30,622 nucleotides of DNA from SXXH01 sp041165735 (GCA_046341775.1 JBKDQQ010000147.1:1-30622), one strand, 5' to 3'; shown: positions 1 through 8,929, numbered from the stretch's first letter. The notes: generated from the sequence alone by a model not told the origin. Numbers and translations: made by a program.

Positions 1-60
1 GTACTGGTTCGCAGGCCCCCCACTGCTGGGACTTGCGGGGATCGATGTCTGCCGGGATTC

Positions 61-1218
61 CTATCGGCCCGAGTCCGCCGACCCGCCGTGTCCCTCAGAG
101 TGCGAGGCAGGAATCAGGCTTTGCTCACCCCAGCGGCCAGGGCCGATCCAGCCCCGGCGGTAAAAGAACCACAACTGCAGTCCGGAAATCACAACCATCG
201 CGAGAATGCAGAGCGGGTAGCCGAAGTACCACGTCAGCTCGGGCATGTTCCATGGGGAGGACTCGGGCTGAAAATTCATGCCGTACAGCCCGGCGATAAA
301 CGTCAGTGGGATGAACAGGGTGGAGATGACGGTCAGCACCTTCATCACCTCGTTCATGCGCTGGCTCTGGGCCGCCAAGTGCAGCTCGATCAGCCCGGTG
401 GCGATCTCGCGCTCGTTCTCGACCATGTCGAGCGCCTGCACGGCGTGGTCCTGCGCGTCGCGCAAGTACGGCAGGGTCTCGGGCGCGATCTTGCCGTCGG
501 AGGCGCGCATCAAGTTCTGCAAGGCGTCGCGCAAGGGCCACGCCGCCCTGCGCAAGGCCAAGAGCTCGCGCCGCAGCGCGAACAACTCCTGCATGTGGCG
601 CCGTCGCGGATGCTCGAGCATCTCCTCCTCGATCGTGTCGAGCCGCAGCGCGATGCGCTCGGCCTGCGGGAAGTAGGGATCGAGGGCCGCGTCGAGCAGG
701 CGGTAGGCGAGGTAGTCGGCGCCCTGCGCGCGCAGCCGGCCGCGCCCGGCGCGGATGGCGTCGCGCACGGGCTCGAACGGATCGCCAGCGCGCTCTTGGA
801 ATGTGACGACGAAGCGCTCGCCGAAGAAGAGCGACAACTGCTCGGTGTCGAGCAACTCGCCCGGATTGACCACGCGCGCGACGAAGTAGTAGTGCGACCC
901 GTAGTCCTCGACCTTGGCGCGCTGGTGCACGTGCAGCACGTCTTCGAGCGCCAGGGGATGCAGCCCGAACAACTCCCCCACGCGCCCCACCAGTTCCGCG
1001 TCCCCGAGCCCGGTCACATCCAGCCACATCGTCCCGGCCTTCTCGCGCAACTGGCGCACGCGCTCGAGGGACGGCGCGCGTTCGTCGACCACGCCATCGG
1101 GTCCGTAGTGCACGACATGCAACTGGCCCTGGCCGCGTTCGGGGGCGGAGACCAGGGTGCCCGGAGCGGCGCCGGGCGGCGTGCGCGTGTGGCGTAGGCG
1201 GCGCTTCTTCTTGGCCAT
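61..1218 (-). CDS. corA: CorA-family magnesium/divalent cation channel
   Basis: This 385-residue protein is an inner-membrane channel of the CorA family, which carries Mg2+ (or Co2+/Ni2+) into the cytoplasm as a pentamer. The N-terminal half is the soluble alpha/beta domain, recognisable from LFGLHPLALEDVLH, followed by long helices rich in charged residues. The C-terminus has two membrane helices; the first ends in the family signature GMN within GLYGMNFQ, and the second is followed by a basic cytoplasmic tail. The frame is open further upstream, but I place the start at the ATG reading MAKKKRRL, because upstream residues look non-coding and the length then matches the family. No clear Shine-Dalgarno sequence precedes it. 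The gene is divergent from the small gene at 1646. One copy of a 25-bp repeat lies 41 bp before its start, so the two may share control. The family call is firm; the ion carried is not shown by sequence. Confidence 0.93.
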   Translation of the reverse strand: MAKKKRRLRHTRTPPGAAPGTLVSAPERGQGQLHVVHYGPDGVVDERAPSLERVRQLREKAGTMWLDVTGLGDAELVGRVGELFGLHPLALEDVLHVHQRAKVEDYGSHYYFVARVVNPGELLDTEQLSLFFGERFVVTFQERAGDPFEPVRDAIRAGRGRLRAQGADYLAYRLLDAALDPYFPQAERIALRLDTIEEEMLEHPRRRHMQELFALRRELLALRRAAWPLRDALQNLMRASDGKIAPETLPYLRDAQDHAVQALDMVENEREIATGLIELHLAAQSQRMNEVMKVLTVISTLFIPLTFIAGLYGMNFQPESSPWNMPELTWYFGYPLCILAMVVISGLQLWFFYRRGWIGPGRWGEQSLIPASHSEGHGGSADSGR

Positions 1219-1259
1219 GCAGCTATCGAGCAGGAGCGAGGGGGAGGACGCAAGTGTCC

Positions 1260-1598
1260 GATGCTGGCCCCGTTCATTGTGCGCGGCCAGGGTGGTCGAA
1301 CCGGCCTGGGGACGCCTCGCAGGGCCGGTGCGGGTCCAGAGGGCCCGGGCAGGGAGCCGCGCGACACCCATTGGAAGCCGGCGCAGGCCGGTCGACGCCT
1401 GGGAGGCTGGGACGGCCCCCGGGGCCTCCGACCACCCCCACCGCGCTCCAGGACCACTGCAGGCCCAAATCCAGGCCGCGGTCGCCAGCCTCGCGTCGCC
1501 TGCGCCAAGACGCTCGCCCCGACCTGCTTGGTGCGGCCGCCGGGCGGATTCGGGTCGGATCGCTCGTCAGGTTGCGCACAATGATCGGGGCCAGCATC
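1260..1598. repeat. Pair of inverted 25-bp repeats flanking 289 bp in a divergent promoter region
   Basis: The spacer 1219-1645 has no gene. It contains two copies of a 25-bp sequence in inverted orientation: 1260-1284 (written on plus as GATGCTGGCCCCG then ..CATTGTGCGC) and 1574-1598 (GCGCACAATGA.CGGGGCCAG then CATC). They match at 24 of 25 positions, differing only near the centre. Looser similarity extends outward (GGA, after a 2-base gap) and inward (GG two bases before GCGCAC). Each copy faces the nearer gene in the same sense and ends 41 bp (corA) or 47 bp (gene at 1646) before the start codon. The simplest reading is a shared operator or promoter element controlling both genes. A small mobile element with terminal repeats, or an invertible segment, cannot be ruled out. 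I see no clear target-site duplication. The 289 bp between the copies hold nothing else I recognise. Confidence 0.7.
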
Positions 1599-1645
1599 CC
1601 GGATCGTTCAACTTCCCCCCCTCCGTCGTACGATCCACCATCACC

Positions 1646-1966
1646 GTGGACCCCGTCACCAAGGACATCGTCCGCTACCTCATCGTGATCCTGTCGGCCC
1701 CCATCTGGGTGCCGTTCGCGCGGATCCTGTGGAAGGACTTCAACGCCGCCCTGCGGCGCGAGGGCGGCTTGCTGGGGCGGGCGCCGTCGCCGTTGGAGCT
1801 GCAGCGCATGGACGCGCAGGGTGCGCCCGAGGTCAGCCGACTGGTCAGCGAACCCATCGTGCGCCCCGGAGACCTGCGCAAGTCGCGGCTCGGCGAGCGG
1901 CGACCGGCAAGGACGGCACCCGCGGCGGCGCCCTCGGTGCGGAAGCCGCGCGGCTTCCGTTCCTGA
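1646..1966 (+). CDS. Small membrane-anchored protein of unknown function
   Basis: I do not recognise this 106-residue protein. Residues 1 to about 25 contain one hydrophobic segment (IVRYLIVILSAPIWVPFARIL) flanked by charged residues. A basic, low-complexity tail rich in Arg, Pro and Ala follows and is probably cytoplasmic. I chose the GTG at 1646 (VDPVTKDIVRY...) because the preceding codons read like intergenic sequence and contain the 25-bp repeat; no ATG lies between that repeat and the hydrophobic segment. It ends 9 bp before the glycosyltransferase gene, so the two are probably co-transcribed, suggesting an envelope-related role. Existence is supported by the hydrophobic segment and operon-like spacing, but the exact start is uncertain. 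Confidence 0.6.
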   Translation: MDPVTKDIVRYLIVILSAPIWVPFARILWKDFNAALRREGGLLGRAPSPLELQRMDAQGAPEVSRLVSEPIVRPGDLRKSRLGERRPARTAPAAAPSVRKPRGFRS

Positions 1967-1975
1967 GACGAACGC

Positions 1976-3040
1976 ATGGCCGACGCGCTGCAAGTGGTGC
2001 TCGATTGGCACCCCGCGCGCACCCATGCACCGGGCGTGGGCCGCTACCTGCGCGAGTTGGCGCGCGCCTTGGGATCGGAGTCGGCGCGATTCGACGGCAT
2101 CGAATGCCGACGACTCGACTGGGGCCGCGCCGCGTCGGCCGACCTCGCGCCCGGGGCGCACGGCGCGGCCGCGAACCTGCCCTTGCGGCGCGTGCCTTGG
2201 CCGCGGCGCTTGGCGCATGCCGCGTCCCTCGTCGGCGCCGGTCCCTTGGCCGGCGCGCGCAACGGATGGTTGCACACCGCGCGCCTCGACCTGTGGCCGC
2301 GCCAGGCGGAACGGGTCGTCCTGGCGCTGTCGGACTTGCCCGCGCGGCCAGCGCACGAGTCCGAGCTGGCGCGCAAGGCGCGCGCCGCCGCGGCGATCGT
2401 GGTCTTCACCCCCCTGTGGCGCGAACGCGCCGCACGCAACCTGGGAGTCGAGTTGGAGCGCGTGCACGCCCTGCCGGTCGGGTGCGAGCACTGGCGGCGC
2501 GACCTCGCGTCGACGCCGGCGCGAAGCGAGGATGTGCTCGTGCTGGGAGCTCGACGCGCGAGTCCTGCCTTGGCGGGCCTGGCGCAGGCGACTGCGCGGC
2601 TCCGCGCCGAGGGTTGGCGCGGTCGACTCGTCTGCGCCGGCAGGCCCGGATCGGCCGATGGCCCGCTGCGGGAGCTCGATCCGGAGGAGTCGTGGCTGCG
2701 CCTCGTCGAGCCGCGCGAAGTGGAACTTCCCGAGTTGGTGGCTTCGGCGGGGCTGCTGGCCTACCTCCAGCCCGATCCCGGGACCCCCGTCACGCCGCTC
2801 GAAGCGCTCGCCATGGGCACCCCCCTTGCCTGCCTCAGGAGCGAGGTCCTGGCCGAGGTGCTGGGCGCCGCGCCGACATGGGTGGAGTTGTCCGAAGCGG
2901 CTGACAGCATCGCGTGGAGCCGCGCCGTCCGAAGCGGACTCGCGACGGTGCCCGACCCGGCGGCCGCCGAGCTGGTGCGCGGGCATTCCTGGGCCCGCTC
3001 GGCCGGCGAGCACCTGCGCTTGTGGCGGATGATCGGCTGA
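1976..3040 (+). CDS. Glycosyltransferase, GT-B fold, family 4-like
   Basis: This 354-residue protein resembles GT4-type retaining glycosyltransferases that move a sugar from a nucleotide donor to an envelope glycan or lipid. Near the N-terminus GVGRYLRELARAL is the usual glycine-rich turn and helix contacting the acceptor. Towards the C-terminus LQPDPGTPVTPLEALAMGTPLAC is the donor-binding region; the canonical E-x7-E motif is degenerate here, with one clear Glu in PLEALAMG. The central part, ending in VLGARRASPALAGLAQATARL, looks like the start of the second Rossmann-like lobe. There is no signal peptide or membrane helix, so it is cytosolic or peripheral. It follows the small membrane protein by 9 bp, and a hairpin terminator lies 37 bp after its stop. 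Donor and acceptor cannot be told from sequence. Confidence 0.78.
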   Translation: MADALQVVLDWHPARTHAPGVGRYLRELARALGSESARFDGIECRRLDWGRAASADLAPGAHGAAANLPLRRVPWPRRLAHAASLVGAGPLAGARNGWLHTARLDLWPRQAERVVLALSDLPARPAHESELARKARAAAAIVVFTPLWRERAARNLGVELERVHALPVGCEHWRRDLASTPARSEDVLVLGARRASPALAGLAQATARLRAEGWRGRLVCAGRPGSADGPLRELDPEESWLRLVEPREVELPELVASAGLLAYLQPDPGTPVTPLEALAMGTPLACLRSEVLAEVLGAAPTWVELSEAADSIAWSRAVRSGLATVPDPAAAELVRGHSWARSAGEHLRLWRMIG

Positions 3041-3077
3041 TCGCGCGGAGGAGGCCTGCAAGCGCACGGCGCATCTT

Positions 3078-3102
3078 GATCCCGAAGCCCACTTCGGGGA
3101 TC
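3078..3102 (+). terminator. Hairpin after the glycosyltransferase gene
   Basis: GAT-CCCGAAG, loop CCCA, CTTCGGG-g-ATC forms a 10-bp stem with one bulged G, followed by CTTTC. It lies 37 bp after the stop codon at 3040 and about 90 bp before citrate synthase. It is probably an intrinsic terminator, although the T-tract is short. Confidence 0.55.
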
Positions 3103-3194
3103 CTTTCAGCCCCGTTTGTCATGCCGCCCCACGCAGCGGCCACGGGACCCGATCAGAGCCTCCCAGCCCCCACGCACGAGAGCCCCCCACTGCC

Positions 3195-4496
<1,302 letters not shown>

Positions 4497-4542
4497 GGCG
4501 AACGCCGGCGCCTGGCGCGCGCAGGCCGGGAGCGAATGCCGC

Positions 4543-4569
4543 GGGCGGTCCGTTGAGCACGGGCCGCCC
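4543..4569 (+). terminator. Strong GC-rich hairpin between gltA and rmuC
   Basis: GGGCGGTCCG, loop TTGAGCA, CGGGCCGCCC forms a 10-bp stem with a single G-U pair. It lies 46 bp after the gltA stop and 19 bp before the rmuC start. There is no T-tract, so it could be an attenuating terminator or an RNA-stabilising 3' end for gltA. Confidence 0.55.
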
Positions 4570-4588
4570 GTCGCGCATCCTGTGGCGC

Positions 4589-5818
4589 ATGGAATGGCTC
4601 GGGATCCTCGTGGGCGTGGCCGTGGGCGCGGCCACGGCGTGGACCTTGGTGCGCGCCTCGGTCGGCGCGCACGCGTCCTCCCTGGCGGCCGAGCGCGACG
4701 CGGCGCGCGCGGAAGGCGAGACGCTGCGCGCGGCCCTGTCCGCCGCGCAAGCGGCGCAGGCCGGACTGCAAGCGCGACTGGAGGAGCGCGAGAAGGCCGA
4801 GGCGGCGCGGCGCGCGTCCGAGGCCGAGCAGAAGAAGCAGTTGGAGGACGCCTTCGGCCGGTTGGCGCAGGACGCGTTGGCGAAGAACAGCGCGCAGGTG
4901 GCGGCCACCGCCGAGGCGCGCTTCAAGCCGCTCAAGGACCAGTTGGAGGCGCTGCAGAAGAAGCACGAGGACCTCGAGCTGAAGCGCGTCTCCGCGTACG
5001 CCAGGCTCGACACGCAACTGGCCGGCCTGCAGCAGAAGACCGACCTCTTGGCGCAGGCCAGCGAGCGCATGACGACGGCGCTGTCCTCGTCGGCGCAGGC
5101 GCGCGGACGCTGGGGCGAGGTGTCGCTGCGGAACATCGTCGAGGCCGCGGGCATGACCGAGCACTGCGACTTCGAGACGCAGGAGACGCTCGTGGACGGC
5201 TCGCGCCCGGACATGGTGGTCAACCTGCCGGACGGGACCCGCATCCCCATCGACGCCAAGGCGCCGCTGCTCGACTACCAGAGCTCGTTCGATTCGGGCG
5301 ACGACGCGGCGCGCCGCGCGGCGCTCGACAAGCACGCCAAGGCCCTGAAGAAGCACGTGGTCGACCTCGCCGCGCGCGACTATCCGTCCAAGATGCCGTC
5401 GCGCGGCTTCGTGCTGCTGTTCGTGCCCACCGACGGCGCGCTCGCCAGCGCCTACGAACGCGATCCCGAGCTCTACACGGTGGCGACCCAGAAGAAGGTC
5501 TTCGTCGCCACGCCCACCTCGCTGATGTCGATCCTCATGTCGTGCGCCATGCTGTGGCAGCAGAAGAAGGACCTCGACAACGCGCAGGCGATGGGCGAGA
5601 CGGCGCGCGAACTGTACGAGCGCGTCGCGGTCTACGCCGAGCACGTCGAGCGCATCGGTGAACACATCGACAAGGCGCGGGCGAGCTTCGACAAGGCAGC
5701 CGGCAGCTACCAGTCGCGCGTGCTCGCCACCGGCAAGAGGCTGGAGCGGCTCACTGGACCGCAGAACTACAAGAAGCTGCTGCCGGAAGGCCGCGCATCC
5801 TCGGAGGACGCGCCCTGA
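4589..5818 (+). CDS. rmuC: RmuC-family DNA recombination protein
   Basis: This 409-residue protein belongs to the RmuC family, thought to limit recombination at inverted repeats and to be a divergent PD-(D/E)xK nuclease-like fold. An N-terminal membrane helix (WLGILVGVAVGAATAWTLV) is followed by a long Ala/Glu/Arg/Lys-rich coiled coil (residues about 30-150). The conserved RmuC core follows: QARGRWGEVSLRNIVEAAGM, then PDMVVNLPDGTRIPIDAK, where the spaced Asp and DAK correspond to the nuclease-like motif. The C-terminal VATPTSLMSIL and a final helical region are also typical. The frame is open upstream through gltA, but the ATG at 4589 is the natural start because it precedes the membrane helix. 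It is followed by the VOC gene after 13 bp. Confidence 0.93.
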   Translation: MEWLGILVGVAVGAATAWTLVRASVGAHASSLAAERDAARAEGETLRAALSAAQAAQAGLQARLEEREKAEAARRASEAEQKKQLEDAFGRLAQDALAKNSAQVAATAEARFKPLKDQLEALQKKHEDLELKRVSAYARLDTQLAGLQQKTDLLAQASERMTTALSSSAQARGRWGEVSLRNIVEAAGMTEHCDFETQETLVDGSRPDMVVNLPDGTRIPIDAKAPLLDYQSSFDSGDDAARRAALDKHAKALKKHVVDLAARDYPSKMPSRGFVLLFVPTDGALASAYERDPELYTVATQKKVFVATPTSLMSILMSCAMLWQQKKDLDNAQAMGETARELYERVAVYAEHVERIGEHIDKARASFDKAAGSYQSRVLATGKRLERLTGPQNYKKLLPEGRASSEDAP

Positions 5819-5831
5819 GGCGCGCTGGAGC

Positions 5832-6263
5832 ATGATCGACAAGGGCGAGCACATCGGCTTCCACCTGGCGTTCCCCGTCAAGGACCTCGAGAGCACCATC
5901 GCCTTCTACGGCGGCCTGCTGGGCCTGCCGCAAGGCCGCGTCGGAGCCGACTGGGTCGACTACGACCTGTGCGGGCACCAGATCTCCGCGCATGTGATGC
6001 CCGAGGCTTGCCGCCCGCGCGAGGCGCACGATGTCGACGGCGACGACGTGCCTGTGCGCCACTTCGGCCTCGTGGTGCGCTGGGAAGCATGGCAGGCGCT
6101 CGCCGACCGCCTGCGCGAGCGGGGCGCCGCGTTCCTGATCGAGCCGCACGTGCGCTTCCGGGGCAAGCCCGGCGAGCAGGCGACCTTCTTCGTCGAGGAT
6201 CCCTCCGGCAACGCGCTGGAATTCAAGGCCTTCCAGGATCCCGCGCGCGTCTTCGCGCGCTAG
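5832..6263 (+). CDS. VOC / glyoxalase-dioxygenase superfamily protein
   Basis: This 143-residue cytosolic protein has the vicinal-oxygen-chelate fold: paired beta-alpha-beta-beta-beta units binding a divalent metal. FHLAFPVKDLESTIAFYGGLLG is the classic first unit. HFGLVVRWEAWQALADRL starts the second, and FFVEDPSGNALEFKAF ends with the metal-ligand Glu. Relatives act as glyoxalases, ring-cleaving dioxygenases or resistance enzymes; nothing here fixes the substrate. The GxHxSxH region carries extra His residues (GHQISAHVMPEA) as in dioxygenase-like subgroups. GGAG-like sequence just before the ATG is too close for a good Shine-Dalgarno. It lies 13 bp after rmuC and is probably co-transcribed with it. 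Confidence 0.85.
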   Translation: MIDKGEHIGFHLAFPVKDLESTIAFYGGLLGLPQGRVGADWVDYDLCGHQISAHVMPEACRPREAHDVDGDDVPVRHFGLVVRWEAWQALADRLRERGAAFLIEPHVRFRGKPGEQATFFVEDPSGNALEFKAFQDPARVFAR

Positions 6264-6288
6264 CCTCGGACGCATCGCGCGGCGCGTC

Positions 6289-6308
6289 CCGTCAAGCAAA
6301 CTTGACGG
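6289..6308. terminator. Bidirectional terminator hairpin
   Basis: CCGTCAAG, loop CAAA, CTTGACGG is a perfect 8-bp stem located between the convergent stops at 6263 (plus) and 6312 (minus). It should work in both directions. Confidence 0.7.
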
Positions 6309-6311
6309 CGT

Positions 6312-7397
6312 TCAGGGCAACCAGGTCACCTGCAGGCCGTTCGTCAGGTTGAACACGCTCGGCGTGCAGAAGCTGGCCGAATTGCGGTACCAAGCCTGGT
6401 AGGTGCGCACGCCACCGGCGGTCGGGATGGCCCCGATCGCGGACAGGTTCGGAGCACCGCCCGTGCCCGGCCAGGAGGCCGCGCCCGCGCTGGTCGTGCG
6501 CGTGCCGAGGCGCAGGATGGTCCCCGCCGCGCAGCGCAATCCGTCGCCGAACGCCGCGGCGGTGGCCGTCGTGCCCTGGAAGAGCAGCACGGTCGTGGTC
6601 GCCGGCAAGTTGGAGACGGAAAGCGACAAGCTGTCCGCCGCCGTGCTGGCGAGGCCGGCTCCGACCAGGCGCCCGCCCGCCAAGGTCGAGTTGAGGCAGC
6701 CGGAGGCCGAGGCCGTCGTGCTTTGGTTGCCGCAAGGGCACGCGCCGGAAGTGCCATCGCCGAAGCAGTAGGCCTTCGAGAGCGAGTATTCGGCGCGCAT
6801 CGTGCCGACCACCGTGAAGGTGCCGGTCGTGGCGGTCGTGGGGTCGGAGAAGGGGAAGGTCGTGTTGATCGGCAAGGCCAGTTGCAGCAACACCCCGTTG
6901 CGCACGAGGGTGCCGCTCGTGGATTGCGGGGTCGAGGTGGCGCCCACCATGCTGGTGGTCGTCGGCGTGCCGCCAAGGGGGGACACGGTGAGAGTGCCGG
7001 AGGTCGCCGTCAGCGTCAGCGATCCCGCGAAGGCGCCGCCAGGTGCGACGGCGACGGGCGGCGCTGAAGGTGAAAGCGTCAAGCCGTTGATCTCCAGCGT
7101 GGCCACCGGCGGCAGGAAAGGCAGCGGGTTGTTGATGCGGCCGCGGATGTCGGGCGTGACCAGCGCGTTGCCGCCGACGATCCCCACGAGATCAGGCGTC
7201 CCCGCGGTGGCGCCCATCGTCACCACCAAGCCGCCCTCGAGCCGGAACTGGTTGCTCGGATTGCCCACGATGGCGCCGAGGCTCGAGGTGCCGGTCCAGG
7301 TGAAGTTCGACTGGCTGCCCAGGATGGCGAAGTCGTAGTTGGACTGGGCGCTGGCGAGTGTGGCGAGGAACAGCGTGGAGAGTGCGGAGCGGAGCAT
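6312..7397 (-). CDS. Secreted protein with Planctomycetota-type Cys-rich CFGDG/CPCGN module
   Basis: This 361-residue protein has a clear signal peptide (MLRSALSTLFLATLASA, cleavage expected before QSNYDF) and no other membrane segment, so it is exported. Residues about 20-210 are Thr/Ser/Gly-rich beta-sandwich-like sequence. A Cys cluster follows in AYCFGDGTSGACPCGN, then further Cys (GCLN, RCAAG, FCTPS), probably forming disulfides outside the cytoplasm. The C-terminal part, with TYQAWYRN and FNLTNGL, belongs to the same module. I know this module from secreted proteins of deep-branching Planctomycetota, where it occurs in large paralog sets of unknown role; it may be surface attachment or cell-wall material. 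The start was chosen from the signal peptide. The upstream region holds a 35-nt pure C/T tract. Confidence 0.8.
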   Translation of the reverse strand: MLRSALSTLFLATLASAQSNYDFAILGSQSNFTWTGTSSLGAIVGNPSNQFRLEGGLVVTMGATAGTPDLVGIVGGNALVTPDIRGRINNPLPFLPPVATLEINGLTLSPSAPPVAVAPGGAFAGSLTLTATSGTLTVSPLGGTPTTTSMVGATSTPQSTSGTLVRNGVLLQLALPINTTFPFSDPTTATTGTFTVVGTMRAEYSLSKAYCFGDGTSGACPCGNQSTTASASGCLNSTLAGGRLVGAGLASTAADSLSLSVSNLPATTTVLLFQGTTATAAAFGDGLRCAAGTILRLGTRTTSAGAASWPGTGGAPNLSAIGAIPTAGGVRTYQAWYRNSASFCTPSVFNLTNGLQVTWLP

Positions 7398-7522
7398 GGA
7401 GGCTTCTGGGGAGGTTCGGGGCCGGGGGGATGAGGGTCTTTCGCCGGATCCCCGAAGGGCACCTGCAAGCCTACCCCGCTCCGCCGATTCCGGCGACTCG
7501 CGCACCCTCCCCGCCCGGCCTG

Positions 7523-7557
7523 CCCCTCCTCCCTCCCCTCCTCCCTCCCCTCCTCCC
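7523..7557. repeat. 35-nt C/T-only tract of 12-bp tandem repeats
   Basis: Plus-strand 7523-7557 contains only C and T and includes 2.75 perfect copies of CCTCCTCCCTCC. The minus strand therefore has multiple runs of three or four G and could form a G-quadruplex or, as a mirror-like tract, a triplex. It lies in the 273-bp divergent region between the secreted protein (start 7397, minus) and the HDOD gene (start 7671, plus). Repeat number may vary between strains by slippage. Confidence 0.75.
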
Positions 7558-7670
7558 GCCCGCCTGGAGGACCACCGCAGGGACCTGCGGTGCCACCTCG
7601 GGGGCGAAGGGAGGCGATTCCTCCAGTCCGCGTGGTCGGAGGACCGATCAGCCCCGCGAGGAGCATGCGC

Positions 7671-8522
7671 ATGGGCTTGATCGACTTGAGGACGCTGTTG
7701 GCGCGGGCCACGAGCCTCGCGCCGCTGCCCGAGGTGGCGCACAAGGTGCTGCTGCTATCGCGCGAGGAAGCGACGAGCTCGCGGGACATCATCGACGTCG
7801 TGCGGCTCGACCCGGTCATCACCGCGCGCTTGTTGAAGCTCTCCAACTCCGCGGTGTACAGCCGCGCCGAGCACGTCGGCTCGCTCGAGGAAGCCGGCGC
7901 GACGCTCGGCGTCGCCAAGCTGGTCGACCTCGTGCTGACGACCTGCGCCAGCCGCTGGTTCGAGCTCGCTCCCCTCTCCGCGGCCGAGCGACGCGCGACA
8001 TGGGAACGCGCCTACGCGTCCGCCGTCGCGGCGAGCCTGTTGGCGCGCATCCATGGCGAGGCGAGCCCCGAGCGCGCCTACACCGCGGCGCTGCTCGCCG
8101 ACATCGGTCGCTTGTTGCTGGCACCTGAACTGCAGGAGGCGAGCGAGGACTTGGCGAGCCTCGCGGCCTCGGGCGCCGAGGACGACGACGCGGAGCGCGC
8201 CGTGCTGGGAGTCGACCACGCCTCGCTCGGCGCGTTGGTGCTGGCGCGCTACAGCTTCCCGCCGCCCTTGGTGGACGCCGTGCGCCACCATCATCGGCCG
8301 CAGGCCGCGCGCCATGATCCGTTGCTCGCCTGGTGCGTGCACCTCGGGCAGCAAGTGGCGCGCAACATGCTCGATCGCCGCGACTCGCCGCAGGCCGTGC
8401 GCGAGTTCGAGGAAGCCGAGTTGGCCGCGTTGGGGCTCGACTTGGCGAGCGTCGCGGGCCTCGAAGAGTTGCTCGAGCGCGACCTCGCGCGCGCGGGCGA
8501 CAGCATGCGCCTCGGCGCATGA
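7671..8522 (+). CDS. HDOD-domain signalling protein
   Basis: This 283-residue soluble protein carries an HDOD domain over most of its length (residues about 10-215). HDOD is a catalytically dead relative of HD phosphohydrolases, used in bacterial signalling and development. Typical motifs are LPEVAHKVLLLSRE, DVVRLDPVITARLLKLSNSAVYS and the LADIGRLLLAPEL helix, where a true HD enzyme would have an HD pair. HHASLGAL-like sequence appears as VDHASLGALVLARY, and AVRHHH follows. The C-terminus is helical without another recognised domain. Two ATGs are close together. I chose 7671 because GAGGAG at 7658-7663 stands 7 nt before it, ideal spacing, and only 1 nt before the ATG at 7665. No partner gene is adjacent, so the output is unknown. 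Confidence 0.88.
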   Translation: MGLIDLRTLLARATSLAPLPEVAHKVLLLSREEATSSRDIIDVVRLDPVITARLLKLSNSAVYSRAEHVGSLEEAGATLGVAKLVDLVLTTCASRWFELAPLSAAERRATWERAYASAVAASLLARIHGEASPERAYTAALLADIGRLLLAPELQEASEDLASLAASGAEDDDAERAVLGVDHASLGALVLARYSFPPPLVDAVRHHHRPQAARHDPLLAWCVHLGQQVARNMLDRRDSPQAVREFEEAELAALGLDLASVAGLEELLERDLARAGDSMRLGA

Positions 8523-8532
8523 GGCGTGCGAA

Positions 8533-8545
8533 GGCGGTTTCCGCC
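8533..8545. terminator. Short hairpin between HDOD gene and tRNA-His
   Basis: GGCGG, loop TTT, CCGCC with flanking AA lies 10 bp after the HDOD stop codon. On the minus strand it is about 75 bp past the tRNA 3' end. It is a small, weak candidate for a bidirectional terminator. Confidence 0.3.
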
Positions 8546-8619
8546 AAGGCGCGTCCGCGCGCCATGGATCGACTCGCGCAGCTCGGCTCGCGGCGCCCGA
8601 TTGCAAGCGAGGCGCAAGG

Positions 8620-8697
8620 TGGGGTGGCTAACGGGACTCGAACCCGCGACCTGAGGTACCACAAACCTCCGCTCTAACCAGCTGAGCTATAGCCACC
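8620..8697 (-). tRNA. tRNA-His (anticodon GTG), with encoded G-1 and CCA
   Basis: Read on the minus strand this is a complete 78-nt cloverleaf. The acceptor stem is GTGGCTA/TAGCCAC; the D arm is GCTC-AGCTGGTTA-GAGC; the anticodon stem GAGGT/ACCTC encloses TTGTGGT, giving anticodon GTG for histidine. The T arm is GCGGG-TTCGAGT-CCCGT with one G-U pair. An extra 5' G (position -1, base 8697) faces discriminator C73 (8623), the special identity pair of histidine tRNAs, which confirms the assignment. The 3' CCA is encoded at 8620-8622. A candidate promoter lies about 145 bp upstream. Confidence 0.97.
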
Positions 8698-8841
8698 GTC
8701 CAGGATCAGTCGCGGGCGGCTCCCCGGGGCCGGTCCGACGATGGACGCGGCGGGCAAGTCCGGCTCGCGGGACGCGGCGTGGTGGTCCGCATCCCCCCTT
8801 GCCGCCGTGGCGCGAACCACGGGCGGCATGCAGGGCCAAAG

Positions 8842-8870
8842 AGCATGGAGTTCCCGCTCCCCGCTGTCAA
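8842..8870 (-). promoter_or_regulatory. Candidate sigma-70 promoter for tRNA-His
   Basis: On the minus strand TTGACA (8870-8865), a perfect -35 consensus, is followed after exactly 17 nt by CATGCT (8847-8842), which matches the -10 consensus at three positions including the conserved second A and last T. Initiation would fall near 8835, giving a leader of about 138 nt before tRNA-His. It lies in non-coding sequence. Confidence 0.4.
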
Positions 8871-8929
8871 GCGCGGCGAATCGGCGCAGGCAACCGGGCT
8901 GCGGGAGCTTATGTTGGCCCCCGAGAGGC

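Noticed and set aside
1285..1573. Small open frames in both directions between the inverted repeats
   Set aside because: They are Arg/Pro/Gly-rich, overlap each other and show no start signal or domain.
3076..3104. TTGATC with 17-bp spacing to GATCCT as a gltA promoter
   Set aside because: The -10 is a poor match and the spacer is occupied by a terminator hairpin.
8911..8921. ATGTTGGCCCC as a possible third copy of the 25-bp repeat (10 of 11 bases match)
   Set aside because: Similarity stops after 11 bases and the orientation relative to the nearest gene is opposite to the other copies.
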